A DNA stretch of 64,000 nt. Source: Streptomyces sp. NBC_00273 (lineage in GTDB: Bacteria > Actinomycetota > Actinomycetes > Streptomycetales > Streptomycetaceae). The DNA is taken from positions 8,075,001 to 8,139,000 of the forward strand of contig NZ_CP108067.1 of NCBI RefSeq assembly GCF_036178145.1. The letters are read 5' to 3'. This document shows positions 23,528-31,866 of this stretch, piece by piece (position 1 is the stretch's first letter; every line of letters starts with the position of its first letter). The position numbers were made by a program, and so were the translations under genes. The notes under the pieces are model-generated. The model did no database searches. It worked only from the letters and a program-made list of their open reading frames with translations, and had not been told where the DNA came from.

Positions 23528-24909
23528 GCGGCGGCCGCCGGCGGCTCGGCCGCGTCTGGCGCAGGCGCGGCCCCCTGCGCACCCGGCTGGCGCTGTCGGT
23601 CACCGCCGCCGTGGCCCTCGTGGCCGTCGGGGTGTGCGCGGCGGCGTTCCTGGTGGTCCGGTCCGCACTCTACGAGCAGCTCGACCTCAGCCTCACCCAG
23701 TCCGCACGGCTGGCCGCCCAGCGCAACCCGGGGGACGCGCCGGGCACCCTGGCCGGGGAATGCCGGTTCCTGGCGGCTCCCGCCTGCGCCGAGGTGGTGG
23801 CCGCCGATCCGGCCAAGGACCCCGCAACCCCGGGACTGCTGCCCGTGGACCCGGCCGCGCGGGAGGTCGCCGCGGGCCGGAAGGCCCCCTACTACACCAA
23901 CATCACGGTGGCCGGATACCCCGCCCGGATGCTCACCACCGACTACGCCAAGGGGCGTGCCCTCCAGGTGGCCCTGCGGGCCGACACCGTCGAGGACGGC
24001 ATCGAGGAGGCAGCGCAGTGGCTGGTGCTGACGGCGGTGATCGGCGTGCTGCTGGCCGCCGTGCTGGGGTACTGGGTCTCGCGGACCGGCCTGGCCCCGG
24101 TCGCCCGGCTCACCGCGACGGCCGAGCGGATCGCCGCCACCCGCGATGCCCGGCACCGGATCGAACTGCCGCCGCCGGGACGGGAGGACGAGATCACCCG
24201 GCTGGCCACGAGCTTCAACACGATGCTGGGCGAGCTCGAACAATCGATCGCCGCGCAACGCCAACTGGTCGCGGACGCCTCCCACGAACTGCGCACCCCG
24301 CTGACGGCACTGCGGACCAACGCCGAACTGCTGGCCCGGGCCGATCGGCTCACCCCCGACCAGCGCGACCGCGCCTCGGCCGCACTGGGACGGCAGCTGC
24401 GGGAAGTGACGGGGCTCGTCAACGACCTGATCGAGCTGGCACGCGACGAAGAGCCGCAACCGCTCGTGGAACAGGTCCGGCTGGATGCGCTGGTGGAGCA
24501 CTGCGCGCAGGCGGCGCGCACGCACTGGCCGGCCGTGCCCTTCCACGTACGCGTGCCGGCCGAGCCCGTCGTGGTGCCGGGGGTACCCGCGCGACTCAGC
24601 CGACTGCTGGGGAACCTGCTCGACAACGCGGCCAAGTTCAGCGGGAACGGGCTGCCCGTCGAGGTGGAGCTGACGGCGGGCGTCCCGGGCCGCGGACCGG
24701 CGCTGACGGTCCGGGACCACGGCCCCGGCATCTCGCCGGAAGACCTGCCGCACGTCTTCGACCGCTTCTACCGGGCCGGGGCGGCCCGCGCCCTGCCGGG
24801 GTCGGGGCTCGGCCTCGCCATGGCCCGGCAGATCGCGCGGGCGCACTCCGCCGAGCTGACGGCGGAGGCCGCCCCGGGCGGCGGCGCGCTGTTCCGGCTG
24901 ACGTTCTGA
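23524..24909 (+). CDS. Sensor histidine kinase, HAMP-containing (MprB-like)
   Basis: This 461-aa membrane kinase is cognate to the preceding regulator. The first transmembrane segment is around LALSVTAAVALVAVGVCAAA and the second around WLVLTAVIGVLLAAVLGYWV. An extracytoplasmic domain of about 110 residues lies between them. It contains a C-x-x-x-x-x-x-C pair (ECRFLAAPACAE) that could form a redox-sensitive disulfide. HAMP is followed by the H-box VADASHELRTPLTALRT, the N-box LLGNLLDNAAKFS and the G-boxes VRDHGPGISPEDL and GSGLGLAMARQIA. The start is GTG at 23524, overlapping the regulator stop. The signal is unknown. Confidence 0.95.
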   Translation: MSGGRRRLGRVWRRRGPLRTRLALSVTAAVALVAVGVCAAAFLVVRSALYEQLDLSLTQSARLAAQRNPGDAPGTLAGECRFLAAPACAEVVAADPAKDPATPGLLPVDPAAREVAAGRKAPYYTNITVAGYPARMLTTDYAKGRALQVALRADTVEDGIEEAAQWLVLTAVIGVLLAAVLGYWVSRTGLAPVARLTATAERIAATRDARHRIELPPPGREDEITRLATSFNTMLGELEQSIAAQRQLVADASHELRTPLTALRTNAELLARADRLTPDQRDRASAALGRQLREVTGLVNDLIELARDEEPQPLVEQVRLDALVEHCAQAARTHWPAVPFHVRVPAEPVVVPGVPARLSRLLGNLLDNAAKFSGNGLPVEVELTAGVPGRGPALTVRDHGPGISPEDLPHVFDRFYRAGAARALPGSGLGLAMARQIARAHSAELTAEAAPGGGALFRLTF

Positions 24910-25149
24910 ACGGCCCCGGCGGGGACGGGACCGTTTCGTCCGCGGGTGTTGCGCGGTCTCTGCTGCCGCTCCTGGCCGGGACCGGCGTCACGTGACCCGG
25001 GACGTCCCTGGGACGTGCCCCGGGAAGCGGCTCTGAGCTGGGCGGACGTCCGTCCCCCACGTCCCGGACGGCTGGGATGCGGGAGGCGGCCGTGCTCCGT
25101 GTGGCAGTTTTCCGATGCCATCAGGTCACCAGCGAAAGGTTGTTTCGAC

Positions 25150-25545
25150 ATGCGCATCTCCCGCCCCGGGAAGGGCGTCACCTCGCTCCTCCTCGCCGCG
25201 GTCTCCGCCGGCGCCCTGTTCGTCTCCGCGCCGGTCGCCCATGCGGACGACTCCTCGTACAAGATCTGCAAGGACACGTACGGCACGCGCCTCTCCCCGA
25301 GCGGGCGCTACAACATCCCGCGGTACAACTACTCCCAGGGCGACTCCGACGTCTGCGTCGCCGGACTCCAGGAGCTCGTCGCGCAGTTCGGCCTGACCTC
25401 GTGGGAGCAGAGCGGCGGCAACTTCGTCGACGGCGTCTTCGGCGCTCGGACCAACTCGGCCATCCGTAGGTTCCAGAGCACCCACAACCTCGAGGCCGAC
25501 GGCATCGTGGGCCCGCGGACCTGGGAGAAGCTCCTGACGGGCTGA
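25150..25545 (+). CDS. Secreted peptidoglycan-binding-domain protein 1
   Basis: This 131-aa protein starts at ATG 25150 with a Sec signal peptide (SLLLAAVSAGALFVSAPVAH) cut after AHA. The mature part is one PG_binding_1-type domain. It has KICKDTYG, the conserved DVCVAGLQELVAQFG, GNFVDGVFGARTNSAIRRFQ, and a final DGIVGPRTWEKLL. Two cysteines can form one disulfide. There is no catalytic domain, so it may coat or sense the cell wall. It is the first of three tandem paralogues (25150, 25626, 26081) in one direction. Confidence 0.9.
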   Translation: MRISRPGKGVTSLLLAAVSAGALFVSAPVAHADDSSYKICKDTYGTRLSPSGRYNIPRYNYSQGDSDVCVAGLQELVAQFGLTSWEQSGGNFVDGVFGARTNSAIRRFQSTHNLEADGIVGPRTWEKLLTG

Positions 25546-25625
25546 GCTCCTCCCGCTTCTCGCGACCGTCGTCCTCACTCCCTTCCCTTCCGTTCCTCTT
25601 CCTCATCGCCAGGAGACGCTTCCCC

Positions 25626-26033
25626 ATGTTCTCGTCGCGCCGTATCCGCCCTCTGGCGGCCCTCGCGCTCGCCGCGTCCGCCATCGGCACGCTGCTGGTC
25701 ACCGCCCCCACCGCCCAGGCCAGTTGGGGCAATGAGCTACAGGCGTGCAAGAACGCCTACGGCTCCGAGTACTACAACGGCTGGGAGATCCCCACGGTGG
25801 TGCTCGCCAAGGGCTCGTCCAGGGTGTGCGTCCGGGAACTCCAGGAGGAGCTACTCGAGGCCGGCGCCGTTCGGAGCGAGGACCAGCCCGGCTTCGTCGA
25901 CGGGAAGTTCGGCCCCAAGACGTACAACGCGGTGGTGAACTTCCAGCGCAGCGGCTCGACCCCGGGCGGCCCGGACGGCGTCGTAGGCCGCTACACCTGG
26001 CACCACCTGATCGCCACCATCTACTTCGAGTAG
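25626..26033 (+). CDS. Secreted peptidoglycan-binding-domain protein 2
   Basis: This 135-aa protein has a signal peptide around LAALALAASAIGTLLVTAPT, cut after AQA. The domain has the same layout as its neighbours: ACKNAYGSEYYNGWEIPTVV, RVCVRELQEELLEAG, GFVDGKFGPKTYNAVVNFQ, then GPDGVVGRYTWHHL. The Cys pair is conserved. The ribosome-binding site CAGGAGA lies upstream of ATG 25626. The gene begins 80 nt after paralogue 1 and ends 47 nt before paralogue 3. Divergence outside the core motifs suggests old duplications rather than recent copying. Confidence 0.9.
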   Translation: MFSSRRIRPLAALALAASAIGTLLVTAPTAQASWGNELQACKNAYGSEYYNGWEIPTVVLAKGSSRVCVRELQEELLEAGAVRSEDQPGFVDGKFGPKTYNAVVNFQRSGSTPGGPDGVVGRYTWHHLIATIYFE

Positions 26034-26080
26034 TTCGAGAGGGCGGCACCCCCACCCTTCACCGAAAGGAAGCTTCCGGC

Positions 26081-26485
26081 ATGAACACCATCAGGCGGAC
26101 CGCGACCCGCGTCGCAGTCCTGGGCGCGACGATGCTCATGGCCGTCGGGGTAGCCGCCCCGCAGGCCTCGGCCCGGTCCGGGTACCTGGAGGCGTGCACG
26201 AACCAGGTCGGCACGCGCTGGGCGTCCAACGGCTGGCCCGTCCCGGCCGTGAACCTCGCCAGGGGCTCCACGGGCGACTGCGTCCGGGCGCTCCAGTGGG
26301 CCCTGGTCCGCACGGCGTTCGTCGACTCCGCCGATGCCCCGACCTTCATCGACGGCTCCTTCGGCCCCAAGACCGAGGCGGCCGTGCTGCGGTTCCAGTC
26401 GACGTACCCTCGGGAGACCGGCGGCCCGGACGGCATCGTCGGCATCAAGACCTGGGGGTACCTCATCCCCGCCGCGGAGGGCTAG
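26081..26485 (+). CDS. Secreted peptidoglycan-binding-domain protein 3
   Basis: This 134-aa protein has a signal peptide (VAVLGATMLMAVGVAAPQAS) cut after ASA. The core motifs are LEACTNQVGTRWASNGWPVP, GDCVRALQWALVRTA, FIDGSFGPKTEAAVLRFQ and GPDGIVGIKTWGYLI. The Cys pair again occupies the same places. ATG 26081 follows GAAAGGAAG. The three genes share layout but have no LysM, amidase or sortase signal, so they are probably freely secreted or wall-associated by affinity. An IS630 relic begins immediately downstream. Confidence 0.9.
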   Translation: MNTIRRTATRVAVLGATMLMAVGVAAPQASARSGYLEACTNQVGTRWASNGWPVPAVNLARGSTGDCVRALQWALVRTAFVDSADAPTFIDGSFGPKTEAAVLRFQSTYPRETGGPDGIVGIKTWGYLIPAAEG

Positions 26486-26770
26486 GCGGCCTGGACGAAG
26501 TTCGCTGCTGATCCTTTGATGCGTGCGCGTTGACGTTCAGGGCGTGGTCGACTGCGGTGCCGACCGCGTCGGCAGCGGTGTGGACGCGCTCGGTGTGGTC
26601 CTCGTACTTCGCCGAGCGCCACACCCGCTCGATGTCGCTCAGCTCGGGACTGCGGGGCGGCGGCGGGAGGTGGAAGAGTTCGACGCCGGTGGCGGCCGGT
26701 TCCTCCCGGCCCCCCTTGAAGATCCGGGCCACGTGCGCGGAGGCGTTGTCCCGTCCGACAGTGCACGGCC
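26486..26770 (-). pseudogene. IS630-family transposase C-terminal relic
   Basis: The minus strand encodes RDNASAHVARIFKGG, GVELFHLPPPPRSPEL, DIERVWRSAKYEDHTER and AVGTAVDHALNVNAHA. These are the last third of an IS630 transposase, with the second Asp (DNASAH) and the Glu (DIERVW) of the DDE triad. The N-terminal two thirds are missing and no matching start exists. Upstream on that strand the frame runs into a 9-bp repeat array. It is a dead remnant, and no flanking inverted repeats were recognised. Confidence 0.75.
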
Positions 26771-26793
26771 GCACGCGGGAGGAGACTGCGGGC

Positions 26794-26856
26794 GGCTCCT
26801 CCGGCTCCTCCGGCTCCTCCGGCTCCTCCGGCTCCTCCGGCTCCTCCGGCTCCTCC
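26794..26856. repeat. Seven tandem copies of GGCTCCTCC
   Basis: The 9-bp unit GGCTCCTCC repeats seven times perfectly. On the minus strand it would encode a Glu-Glu-Pro run. It sits at the broken edge of the IS630 relic and looks like a microsatellite expansion. It is not inside a convincing gene. Confidence 0.9.
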
Positions 26857-26950
26857 GGCGCGTCGGCACCGCCAGGCAGGCCGGCCAGCGCTTCGCGGTC
26901 CTCACGGGTGACCGAAGCCGGACCGCGCCGGGACCGCCCAGTGCCCTCGG

Positions 26951-27073
26951 TCAAGGCGTCTCGAGATCCGGCTCGGTCACGAACACGACGAGTTCGCCGC
27001 CGTACGGGCACAGCCGCCAGCAGTGGGCAAGGCCGTAGTCGCCGCTGTCCCAACCGAGCACGTCGTACATCAT
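26951..27073 (-). CDS. Possible small ORF or gene remnant (40 aa)
   Basis: The minus strand reads MMYDVLGWDSGDYGLAHCWR followed by a Cys-Pro-Tyr-rich end and PDLETP. Residue composition (Trp, Tyr, Cys, Asp) looks like real protein rather than a GC-rich shadow. The ribosome-binding site is weak and the family is unknown. It may be the tail of a gene destroyed by the neighbouring IS insertions. In-frame codons extend upstream to 27196 but look non-coding. Confidence 0.3.
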   Translation of the reverse strand: MMYDVLGWDSGDYGLAHCWRLCPYGGELVVFVTEPDLETP

Positions 27074-27276
27074 CGGCCCCCGGCCGGTTCCCTTGCCGTA
27101 CGCGTCGAGCGGTCGTGGGCCTCGACGGGGCGGCAGCGCTGCTGCCTGCTTCGACCGGGCCTCCCCGCCGGGATGACGGTGATCGATCCGATCCACGGCC
27201 GAATCCGCGGCGGACGCGGCCGGGGCGGCGGGCGTGGCGTCGGGATTTGTGCGGGTTGTCGGGTCATGATGGCGCG

Positions 27277-27912
27277 GTGCGACTTGATCACGTGTCCTAT
27301 GCGGTGGCCCGCGACAGCTTCGTCTCGACCGTCCAGTGGATCGGATCGGCCCTCGGCGCCGGGTTCGTCGACGGGGGCGTACACCCGCGATTCGGCACGC
27401 GCAATTTCATTCTCCCGCTGAGCGGCGGCACCTACGTCGAGGTCGTCACCACACTCGACCACCCCGCCGCCGACCGCGCACCCTTCGGCCAGGCGGTCGC
27501 GCGCCGCGCCGCCGAGGGCGGCGGCTGGCTCGGTTGGGTGGTCTCCGTCGACGACATGGCCCCGGTCGAGGCCCGCCTCGGCCGCACCTCGGCCGAGGGC
27601 CACCGTGTGCGCCCCGACGGGTTCGACCTGAGGTGGAAGCAGATCGGCCTGCTGGAACTGCTGGATGACCCACAACTTCCCTACTTCCTGCAGTGGTTGG
27701 TCCCCATGGAGGAGCGCCCGAGCGCCGACCCGCGCACCTCCAGCACCATCCACGGGGTCTCCATCGCCGGTGACGCCGCCTCCATCGCCGAATTCCTCGG
27801 CGAACCGGCCGACCACCCCCTCGACCAGATCGACGTCACCTGGGTCGAGGACGAGGAACCGGGTCTGGTCTCGGTCGAGTTCGCCACCGCCCACGGCCCG
27901 GTCACGATCTGA
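27277..27912 (+). CDS. Glyoxalase-like (VOC superfamily) protein
   Basis: This 211-aa protein starts at GTG 27277 and opens VRLDHVSYAVARDSF, then FGTRNFILPLSGGTYVEVV and LDHPAADRAPFGQAVARRA. This is the glyoxalase-like domain (about residues 3-170) of the VOC superfamily. The His after RLD and the Glu in YVEVV are the usual metal-ligand positions. Many actinobacteria have one next to unrelated genes, and the substrate is unknown. It is bracketed by transposon debris on both sides, and a strong hairpin directly follows the stop. Confidence 0.8.
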   Translation: MRLDHVSYAVARDSFVSTVQWIGSALGAGFVDGGVHPRFGTRNFILPLSGGTYVEVVTTLDHPAADRAPFGQAVARRAAEGGGWLGWVVSVDDMAPVEARLGRTSAEGHRVRPDGFDLRWKQIGLLELLDDPQLPYFLQWLVPMEERPSADPRTSSTIHGVSIAGDAASIAEFLGEPADHPLDQIDVTWVEDEEPGLVSVEFATAHGPVTI

Positions 27913-27918
27913 CCAGGG

Positions 27919-27953
27919 CCCGTCGGGCTGCTCCGCAGGGAGCAGCCGACGGG
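27919..27953 (+). terminator. Hairpin terminator after the VOC gene
   Basis: CCCGTCGGGCTGCTCC (27919-27934) pairs with GGGAGCAGCCGACGGG (27938-27953) across a GCA loop with one bulged base. It begins 7 nt after the stop codon. Confidence 0.8.
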
Positions 27954-27957
27954 GGTC

Positions 27958-28258
27958 TCCCGGCTCGTGCGCGCCTCCGCGGACGCCGATGACGACATCG
28001 GCTGGACCGTCTCGGTCGACTCCACCGTCGTTTGCGCCCAGCGGCATTCCGCCGGAGCACGCGCAAAGGGGCCGAAGGCCGCAGCGAGCCCGCCGGCCAC
28101 GCTCTCGGACGCTCACGCGGCGGCCTGAGCACCAAGGTCCACGTGGGCCCGGCAGGCCCCGAACCCGGCCGCCCGCCGTGCTCGCGGACCACCAGGCCTA
28201 CTCCACCTCGCCGCCATCCTCATCTGGGCACGACGCTGACCAAAGGGACAGGACCTAG
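27958..28258 (+). pseudogene. IS5-family transposase relic, frameshifted
   Basis: Pieces of an IS5 transposase appear in successive frames. ADADDDIGWTVSVDSTVV, with the catalytic-Asp region, is followed by AGHALGRSRGGLSTKVHVG. A large gap follows, and LHLAAILIWARR is the usual C-terminus. Central coding sequence is missing and at least two frame changes are present. The fragment ends with a CAAAGGGACAGGACCTAG edge that resembles an IS terminus. Confidence 0.7.
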
Positions 28259-28368
28259 TCGGTCCGGCGGTTGTGATCTTCGGCCCAGTCTCCAGCGGAC
28301 CCCCCCGTCGGGCGGCCGACCTGCGGCAAGGTGACCGGTAAGGAGTCCGAAGACGGGGGAGGCATCCG

Positions 28369-29193
28369 ATGGAGCGGCACGTCGAGTTCGAGCGTCTGCA
28401 CAACTTCCGGGACCTGGGCGGCTACCGGTCCGCCGACGGCCGCACCGTGCGGTGGGGGACCGTGTACCGGGCCGACTCGCTCGGCAAGCTGGCGGACGAC
28501 GACTGGGAGCGGTTCCTGGAGCTCGGGATCGGGACCGTGATCGACCTGCGGTATCCGTGGGAGATCGAGGCCAAGGGGCGGGTGCCCGAGGCGGAGCGGT
28601 TCCGCTACGTCAACCTGAGCATCGAGCACCGGCCCTACGACCAGGCCGAGATCGACCCGGACATCGACCCCTGGCGGTACCTCGCGGACCGGTTCGCCGA
28701 GGTCACCGAGGACGGGGCCGAGGAGATACGGCAGGTCCTGGAGGAGCTGGCGCAGGCCCCCGCCCCGCTGGTCTTCCACTGCACCTCGGGCAAGGACCGG
28801 ACCGGGCTCATCGGAGTCTTCCTGCTGACCCTGCTCGGGGTGGACCGGTCCGACGTCCTCGCCGACTTCGCGCTCACCGAGCTGGCCACCGAGCGGCTCG
28901 CCGCCGACTGGCGGGCCGCCCACCCGGGCCGGGTCATGAAGTGGCCGAGCTACGGCCGTGCCCCCGCCGTGATCATGGAGTTGGTGCTCGCGGACCTGGA
29001 AGCCCGCTACGGATCCGTGCACGGCTACCTCACGGACCGGGTCGGCCTCTCGGAGCGGACCGCGCAGCGGTTGCGCTCCCGTCTGCTGACCGGCGCCGGC
29101 GACACCGACACCGACACCGACAGCGGCAGCGACAGCGACAGGGGCGGCGACAGCGGCCGCGAAGCCGGGGGCGAGGACCACCGCGCGACGTGA
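28369..29193 (+). CDS. Tyrosine/serine protein phosphatase (Y_phosphatase3 family)
   Basis: This 274-aa cysteine-based phosphatase of the PtpB-like group has the P-loop HCTSGKDRTGLIG around residues 139-151, giving Cys and Arg. The N-terminal signature is FERLHNFRDLGGYRSADGRT and YRADSLGKL, then VIDLRYPWEIEAKG. The last 35 residues are a low-complexity acidic tail of Asp-Thr and Gly-Ser-Asp units, encoded by GACACC-type repeats (about 29100-29160). It has no leader, so it is cytoplasmic. ATG 28369 follows GGGGGAGG. It is probably a phosphatase for phosphoprotein or phosphoinositide substrates; the true substrate is unknown. Confidence 0.9.
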   Translation: MERHVEFERLHNFRDLGGYRSADGRTVRWGTVYRADSLGKLADDDWERFLELGIGTVIDLRYPWEIEAKGRVPEAERFRYVNLSIEHRPYDQAEIDPDIDPWRYLADRFAEVTEDGAEEIRQVLEELAQAPAPLVFHCTSGKDRTGLIGVFLLTLLGVDRSDVLADFALTELATERLAADWRAAHPGRVMKWPSYGRAPAVIMELVLADLEARYGSVHGYLTDRVGLSERTAQRLRSRLLTGAGDTDTDTDSGSDSDRGGDSGREAGGEDHRAT

Positions 29194-29262
29194 AGTCGCT
29201 CTGGTGGCGCCACCGGCGCGTCTCCTACCATCGGAAGACGGGTGGGGGAGGGGGGTGCGTTC

Positions 29263-30207
29263 ATGGCGGCGCACGTAGGGCGGCTGGAACGCTTCGTTGC
29301 CTGGGTGCTGCGCAACGCCGACGTCGTGGTCGCCCTGGGCATCGCGATGGCGGTCGGACTCCTCGACATCTTCGGTGACGTGATCAGTGACGACGTCTCC
29401 TCCGGTGCCACCCTCGTCGTGCTCGGCCTCCTCGCGACCGGGTCGATCGTGGAGCGGGTGCGCCGGCCCGCGAGCATCCAGGAGGCGATGAGCGGGACCC
29501 GGCAGGCCCTGGAAGACCTCGCGATGGTGCGCTCGCTCTCGGGCAACGAGGTCGGCGAGGCACTGCGCAAGGCCCGCCAGCACACCAACCTCTGGTACTT
29601 CAAGGGCGGTACGGGCACCTACCTGCGGGCGGTCACGCTGCCCCTGTGCGTGGCCGCCGCGAAGGAACAGCGCTCGCAGCTCAACGTGAAGATCGACATC
29701 GTCAATCCGGCCGACGAGCGGGCCTGCGCCGCGTACGCCCGGTTCCGGCAGATGTTCGGCGGGCAGCGTCGCGGAGACGACGTGTGGACCACCGACCGGG
29801 TCCGCCGGGAGTCGTACGCGACCGTCCTCGCCGCCTGCTGGTACCAGCGGCAGCTGACCACGCTGGAGATCAGCGTGCACCTGTCGGCCGCCGTGCCGAC
29901 CCTGCGCTTCGACCTGTCCGAGACCTGCCTCATCATCACCCAGGACGACCAGTCCCGGGTGAACCTGCTGGTGGAGCGCGGGCAGCCGCTCTACGACTAC
30001 TACGTGACCGAGCTGCACCAGAGCCGCGAGCAGGCGACCGTGCTCGATCTGCGCGTCGCCTCCCCACTCGGTCAGGAGCCCACCGTCGACGAGGTGCGGA
30101 CGCTCTTCGACGACCTGCGGCTGCCCTTGCCGCGCGTCTTCACCGACAGCGACATCGGCAAGATCATCGAAAAGGCCCTGCACGCGGAGGACCCCTACAG
30201 GAGGTGA
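29263..30207 (+). CDS. Membrane-anchored protein of unknown function (module gene 1)
   Basis: This 314-aa protein has two N-terminal membrane helices (around VVVALGIAMAVGLLDIFGDV and ATLVVLGLLATGSIVERV). A cytoplasmic domain of about 240 residues follows. It contains QEAMSGTRQALEDLAMVRS, ARQHTNLWYFKGGTGTYLRA, KIDIVNPADERACAAY and ISVHLSAAVPTLRFDLSETC. The TGTYLR plus VKIDIVNP arrangement recalls phospholipase-D-like half-domains, but no HKD motif is visible. ATG 29263 sits 6-8 nt after GGGAGGGGGG. It is followed 19 nt later by a cupin-like gene and then an IMPase gene, all same-strand. No known function. Confidence 0.75.
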   Translation: MAAHVGRLERFVAWVLRNADVVVALGIAMAVGLLDIFGDVISDDVSSGATLVVLGLLATGSIVERVRRPASIQEAMSGTRQALEDLAMVRSLSGNEVGEALRKARQHTNLWYFKGGTGTYLRAVTLPLCVAAAKEQRSQLNVKIDIVNPADERACAAYARFRQMFGGQRRGDDVWTTDRVRRESYATVLAACWYQRQLTTLEISVHLSAAVPTLRFDLSETCLIITQDDQSRVNLLVERGQPLYDYYVTELHQSREQATVLDLRVASPLGQEPTVDEVRTLFDDLRLPLPRVFTDSDIGKIIEKALHAEDPYRR

Positions 30208-30226
30208 TGCGCTCCGGCGCGTGCCC

Positions 30227-30850
30227 ATGGACCGCGAGCTCGAAAGCACTCTCGTCACCCTGGAGGAAATCGCCTCCGGGACACGGGAGTTACATGCCGT
30301 CCGTCATCCGCTCGGATTCCTCTGTCTGCCACTGCTGAGAGAGGGGCCGCGCGGGATCTGCGTGCATCTCTTCGAGATCGGCAACCGTGCCGATCCGGAG
30401 GCGTCGCCGATGCACGCCCACAGCTGGGAACTGCGCAGCCGCGTGCTGTACGGGCGGGTGGCGAACCTCCCCGTACGGACGAGTGCGGTCCGGGACGGCG
30501 AGGAGGGCGCCACCCACCGGGTCTTCGAGGTGTTCAGCGGGAGCGACGGCGTGGACGAGATCCGGCCGACCCCCCACCTGGTACGGAGCGAGCCCGGCCC
30601 CGCCCACATCAGCGCGGGCGGGGAGACGTACACCCTGGCGGCCGGCGAGTTCCACTCCACCGCACTGGAGGGCGTGGAACCCGCGGCCACCCTGGTGCAC
30701 GGCACGTCGATCCCCGGGCAGCTCGACCTCTCGCTCGGCCCGCTCGACGGCCGACCGCGCCGCACGACCCGCCGGCTGTGCGACACCGCGCAGACCGTGC
30801 GCAGCGTCCACACCGTCCTCAGGAGGATCGATGCCGAGCAGCGGGCCTGA
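30227..30850 (+). CDS. Cupin-like protein of unknown function (module gene 2)
   Basis: This 207-aa protein contains PEASPMHAHSWELRSRVLYG, a cupin-like His-x-His start, then ISAGGETYTLAAGEFHSTAL and ATLVHGTSIPGQLDLSLGP. That suggests a single-domain cupin. ATG 30227 is taken; GTG 30221 is a two-codon longer alternative. The good AGGAGGTGA site at 30200 is too far from either. Codon 22 is TTA (30290-30292), so translation may depend on bldA. The 3' end overlaps the IMPase gene by 20 nt, which argues for coupled synthesis. It may bind a phosphorylated small molecule handled by the IMPase, which is speculation. Confidence 0.7.
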   Translation: MDRELESTLVTLEEIASGTRELHAVRHPLGFLCLPLLREGPRGICVHLFEIGNRADPEASPMHAHSWELRSRVLYGRVANLPVRTSAVRDGEEGATHRVFEVFSGSDGVDEIRPTPHLVRSEPGPAHISAGGETYTLAAGEFHSTALEGVEPAATLVHGTSIPGQLDLSLGPLDGRPRRTTRRLCDTAQTVRSVHTVLRRIDAEQRA

Positions 30851-31661
30851 TTTCGACCACGAGAGGCAGGTCGCCGTCTCCGCGGCGGAGGAGGCGGGCG
30901 GCCTGCTGCGCAGGCGTTTCGGCACGGCGCGGTGCGTGCGGACGAAGGGCGGGTCCGGGGACGTGCAGGTGGACCTCGACCTCGCCGCCGAGAAGCTCGT
31001 GCTCAGCCGGATTCAGCGGCACTTCCCGCACGACCGGATCCTCTCCGAAGAAGCCGGGCTCCTCGACGCGGCGGGCGAACGGACCTGGCTGGTCGACCCG
31101 TTGGACGGCAGCAACAACGTCGTGATCGGGCTGCCCACCTACGCCGTCGGGATCGGACTGTGCCTGGGCGGCGCCCCCGTGATGGGCGTGGTGCACGAGC
31201 CGGTCACCGGGGAGACCTGGCACGCGGTCAAGGGGTACGGGGCCCACGGACCGTCCGGCGTGCTGCCCGGCCCCGACCCCACCCTGCCGCGCCCCGGCCC
31301 CGTCGTCGCCTGGACCCAGGGGTACGCCGTGGAACGGGGCGACGTGACGGCGGTGGCCCTGCGCGCGGTGCTGGAGCTGCGCTGCCGGCGCGTCCTGCAG
31401 CTGTGGGCGCCGCTGCTCGGCTGGAGCCTGTTGGCGCGCGGCACCATCGACGCCTTCGTCGGCTACCGCGCCGAGGGCGTCGACCTGCCGACCGGGGCGC
31501 TGCTCGCGGCCGAGGCGGGCGTGGAGCTGCGCACGCTGTCCGGGGCGACGTTCAGACCCGGCTTCGCCGGGGCCGACACCGGGCGCAGCTTCGTGGCGGC
31601 GCGCGGCGAGACCCTCGCGTACCTGCTGGGGGAGGTGGGAGCCGTCCCCCCGAGCGCCTAG
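30831..31661 (+). CDS. Inositol monophosphatase-family phosphatase (module gene 3)
   Basis: This 276-aa Mg-dependent, Li-sensitive-type phosphatase has the metal-site motif LSEEAGLLD and the signature WLVDPLDGSNNVVIGLPTYA, with the Asp-Pro-Leu-Asp-Gly-Ser core. Its last motif is shorter than usual: CRRVLQLWAPLLGWSLLARG, then YRAEGVDLPTGALLAAEAGV. Normal enzymes have W-D-x-A-A-G in this last stretch; here DLPTGALLAAEAG departs from it. The substrate could be inositol phosphate, a nucleotide bisphosphate or a sugar phosphate. ATG 30831 follows AGGAGGATCG. It is the end of the three-gene module. Confidence 0.85.
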   Translation: MPSSGPDFDHERQVAVSAAEEAGGLLRRRFGTARCVRTKGGSGDVQVDLDLAAEKLVLSRIQRHFPHDRILSEEAGLLDAAGERTWLVDPLDGSNNVVIGLPTYAVGIGLCLGGAPVMGVVHEPVTGETWHAVKGYGAHGPSGVLPGPDPTLPRPGPVVAWTQGYAVERGDVTAVALRAVLELRCRRVLQLWAPLLGWSLLARGTIDAFVGYRAEGVDLPTGALLAAEAGVELRTLSGATFRPGFAGADTGRSFVAARGETLAYLLGEVGAVPPSA

Positions 31662-31666
31662 GACTT

Positions 31667-31740
31667 GCCCGCAAAGTACGCCGGCCGCCCGAAGGGCGGG
31701 CCCCGCGGCGTCCCGCTGGTTTTGCGGTTCGGCTGGGGAG
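31667..31740. repeat. Intergenic hairpin repeat, short copy
   Basis: GCCGGCCGCCCGAAGGGCGG and nearby bases match the start of the 44120-44328 element (GCCGGCCGCCGGAAGGGCGG). Both continue into a GCGGCGTCC segment. Here only about 60 bp is kept. It may act as terminator between the module and the convergent NLR-like gene. Confidence 0.65.
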
Positions 31741-31866
31741 TTCCTGCGGTGGGCGACCGGCTTCGAGGTTCACACCACCCCGAACTCTGCGACGGCATCG
31801 ACGAGACGGGATGAGCCCTGGCCGCCCGTACGGGCGTACCTCCCAGGCCGGCCAGGGCGCTCGAGT

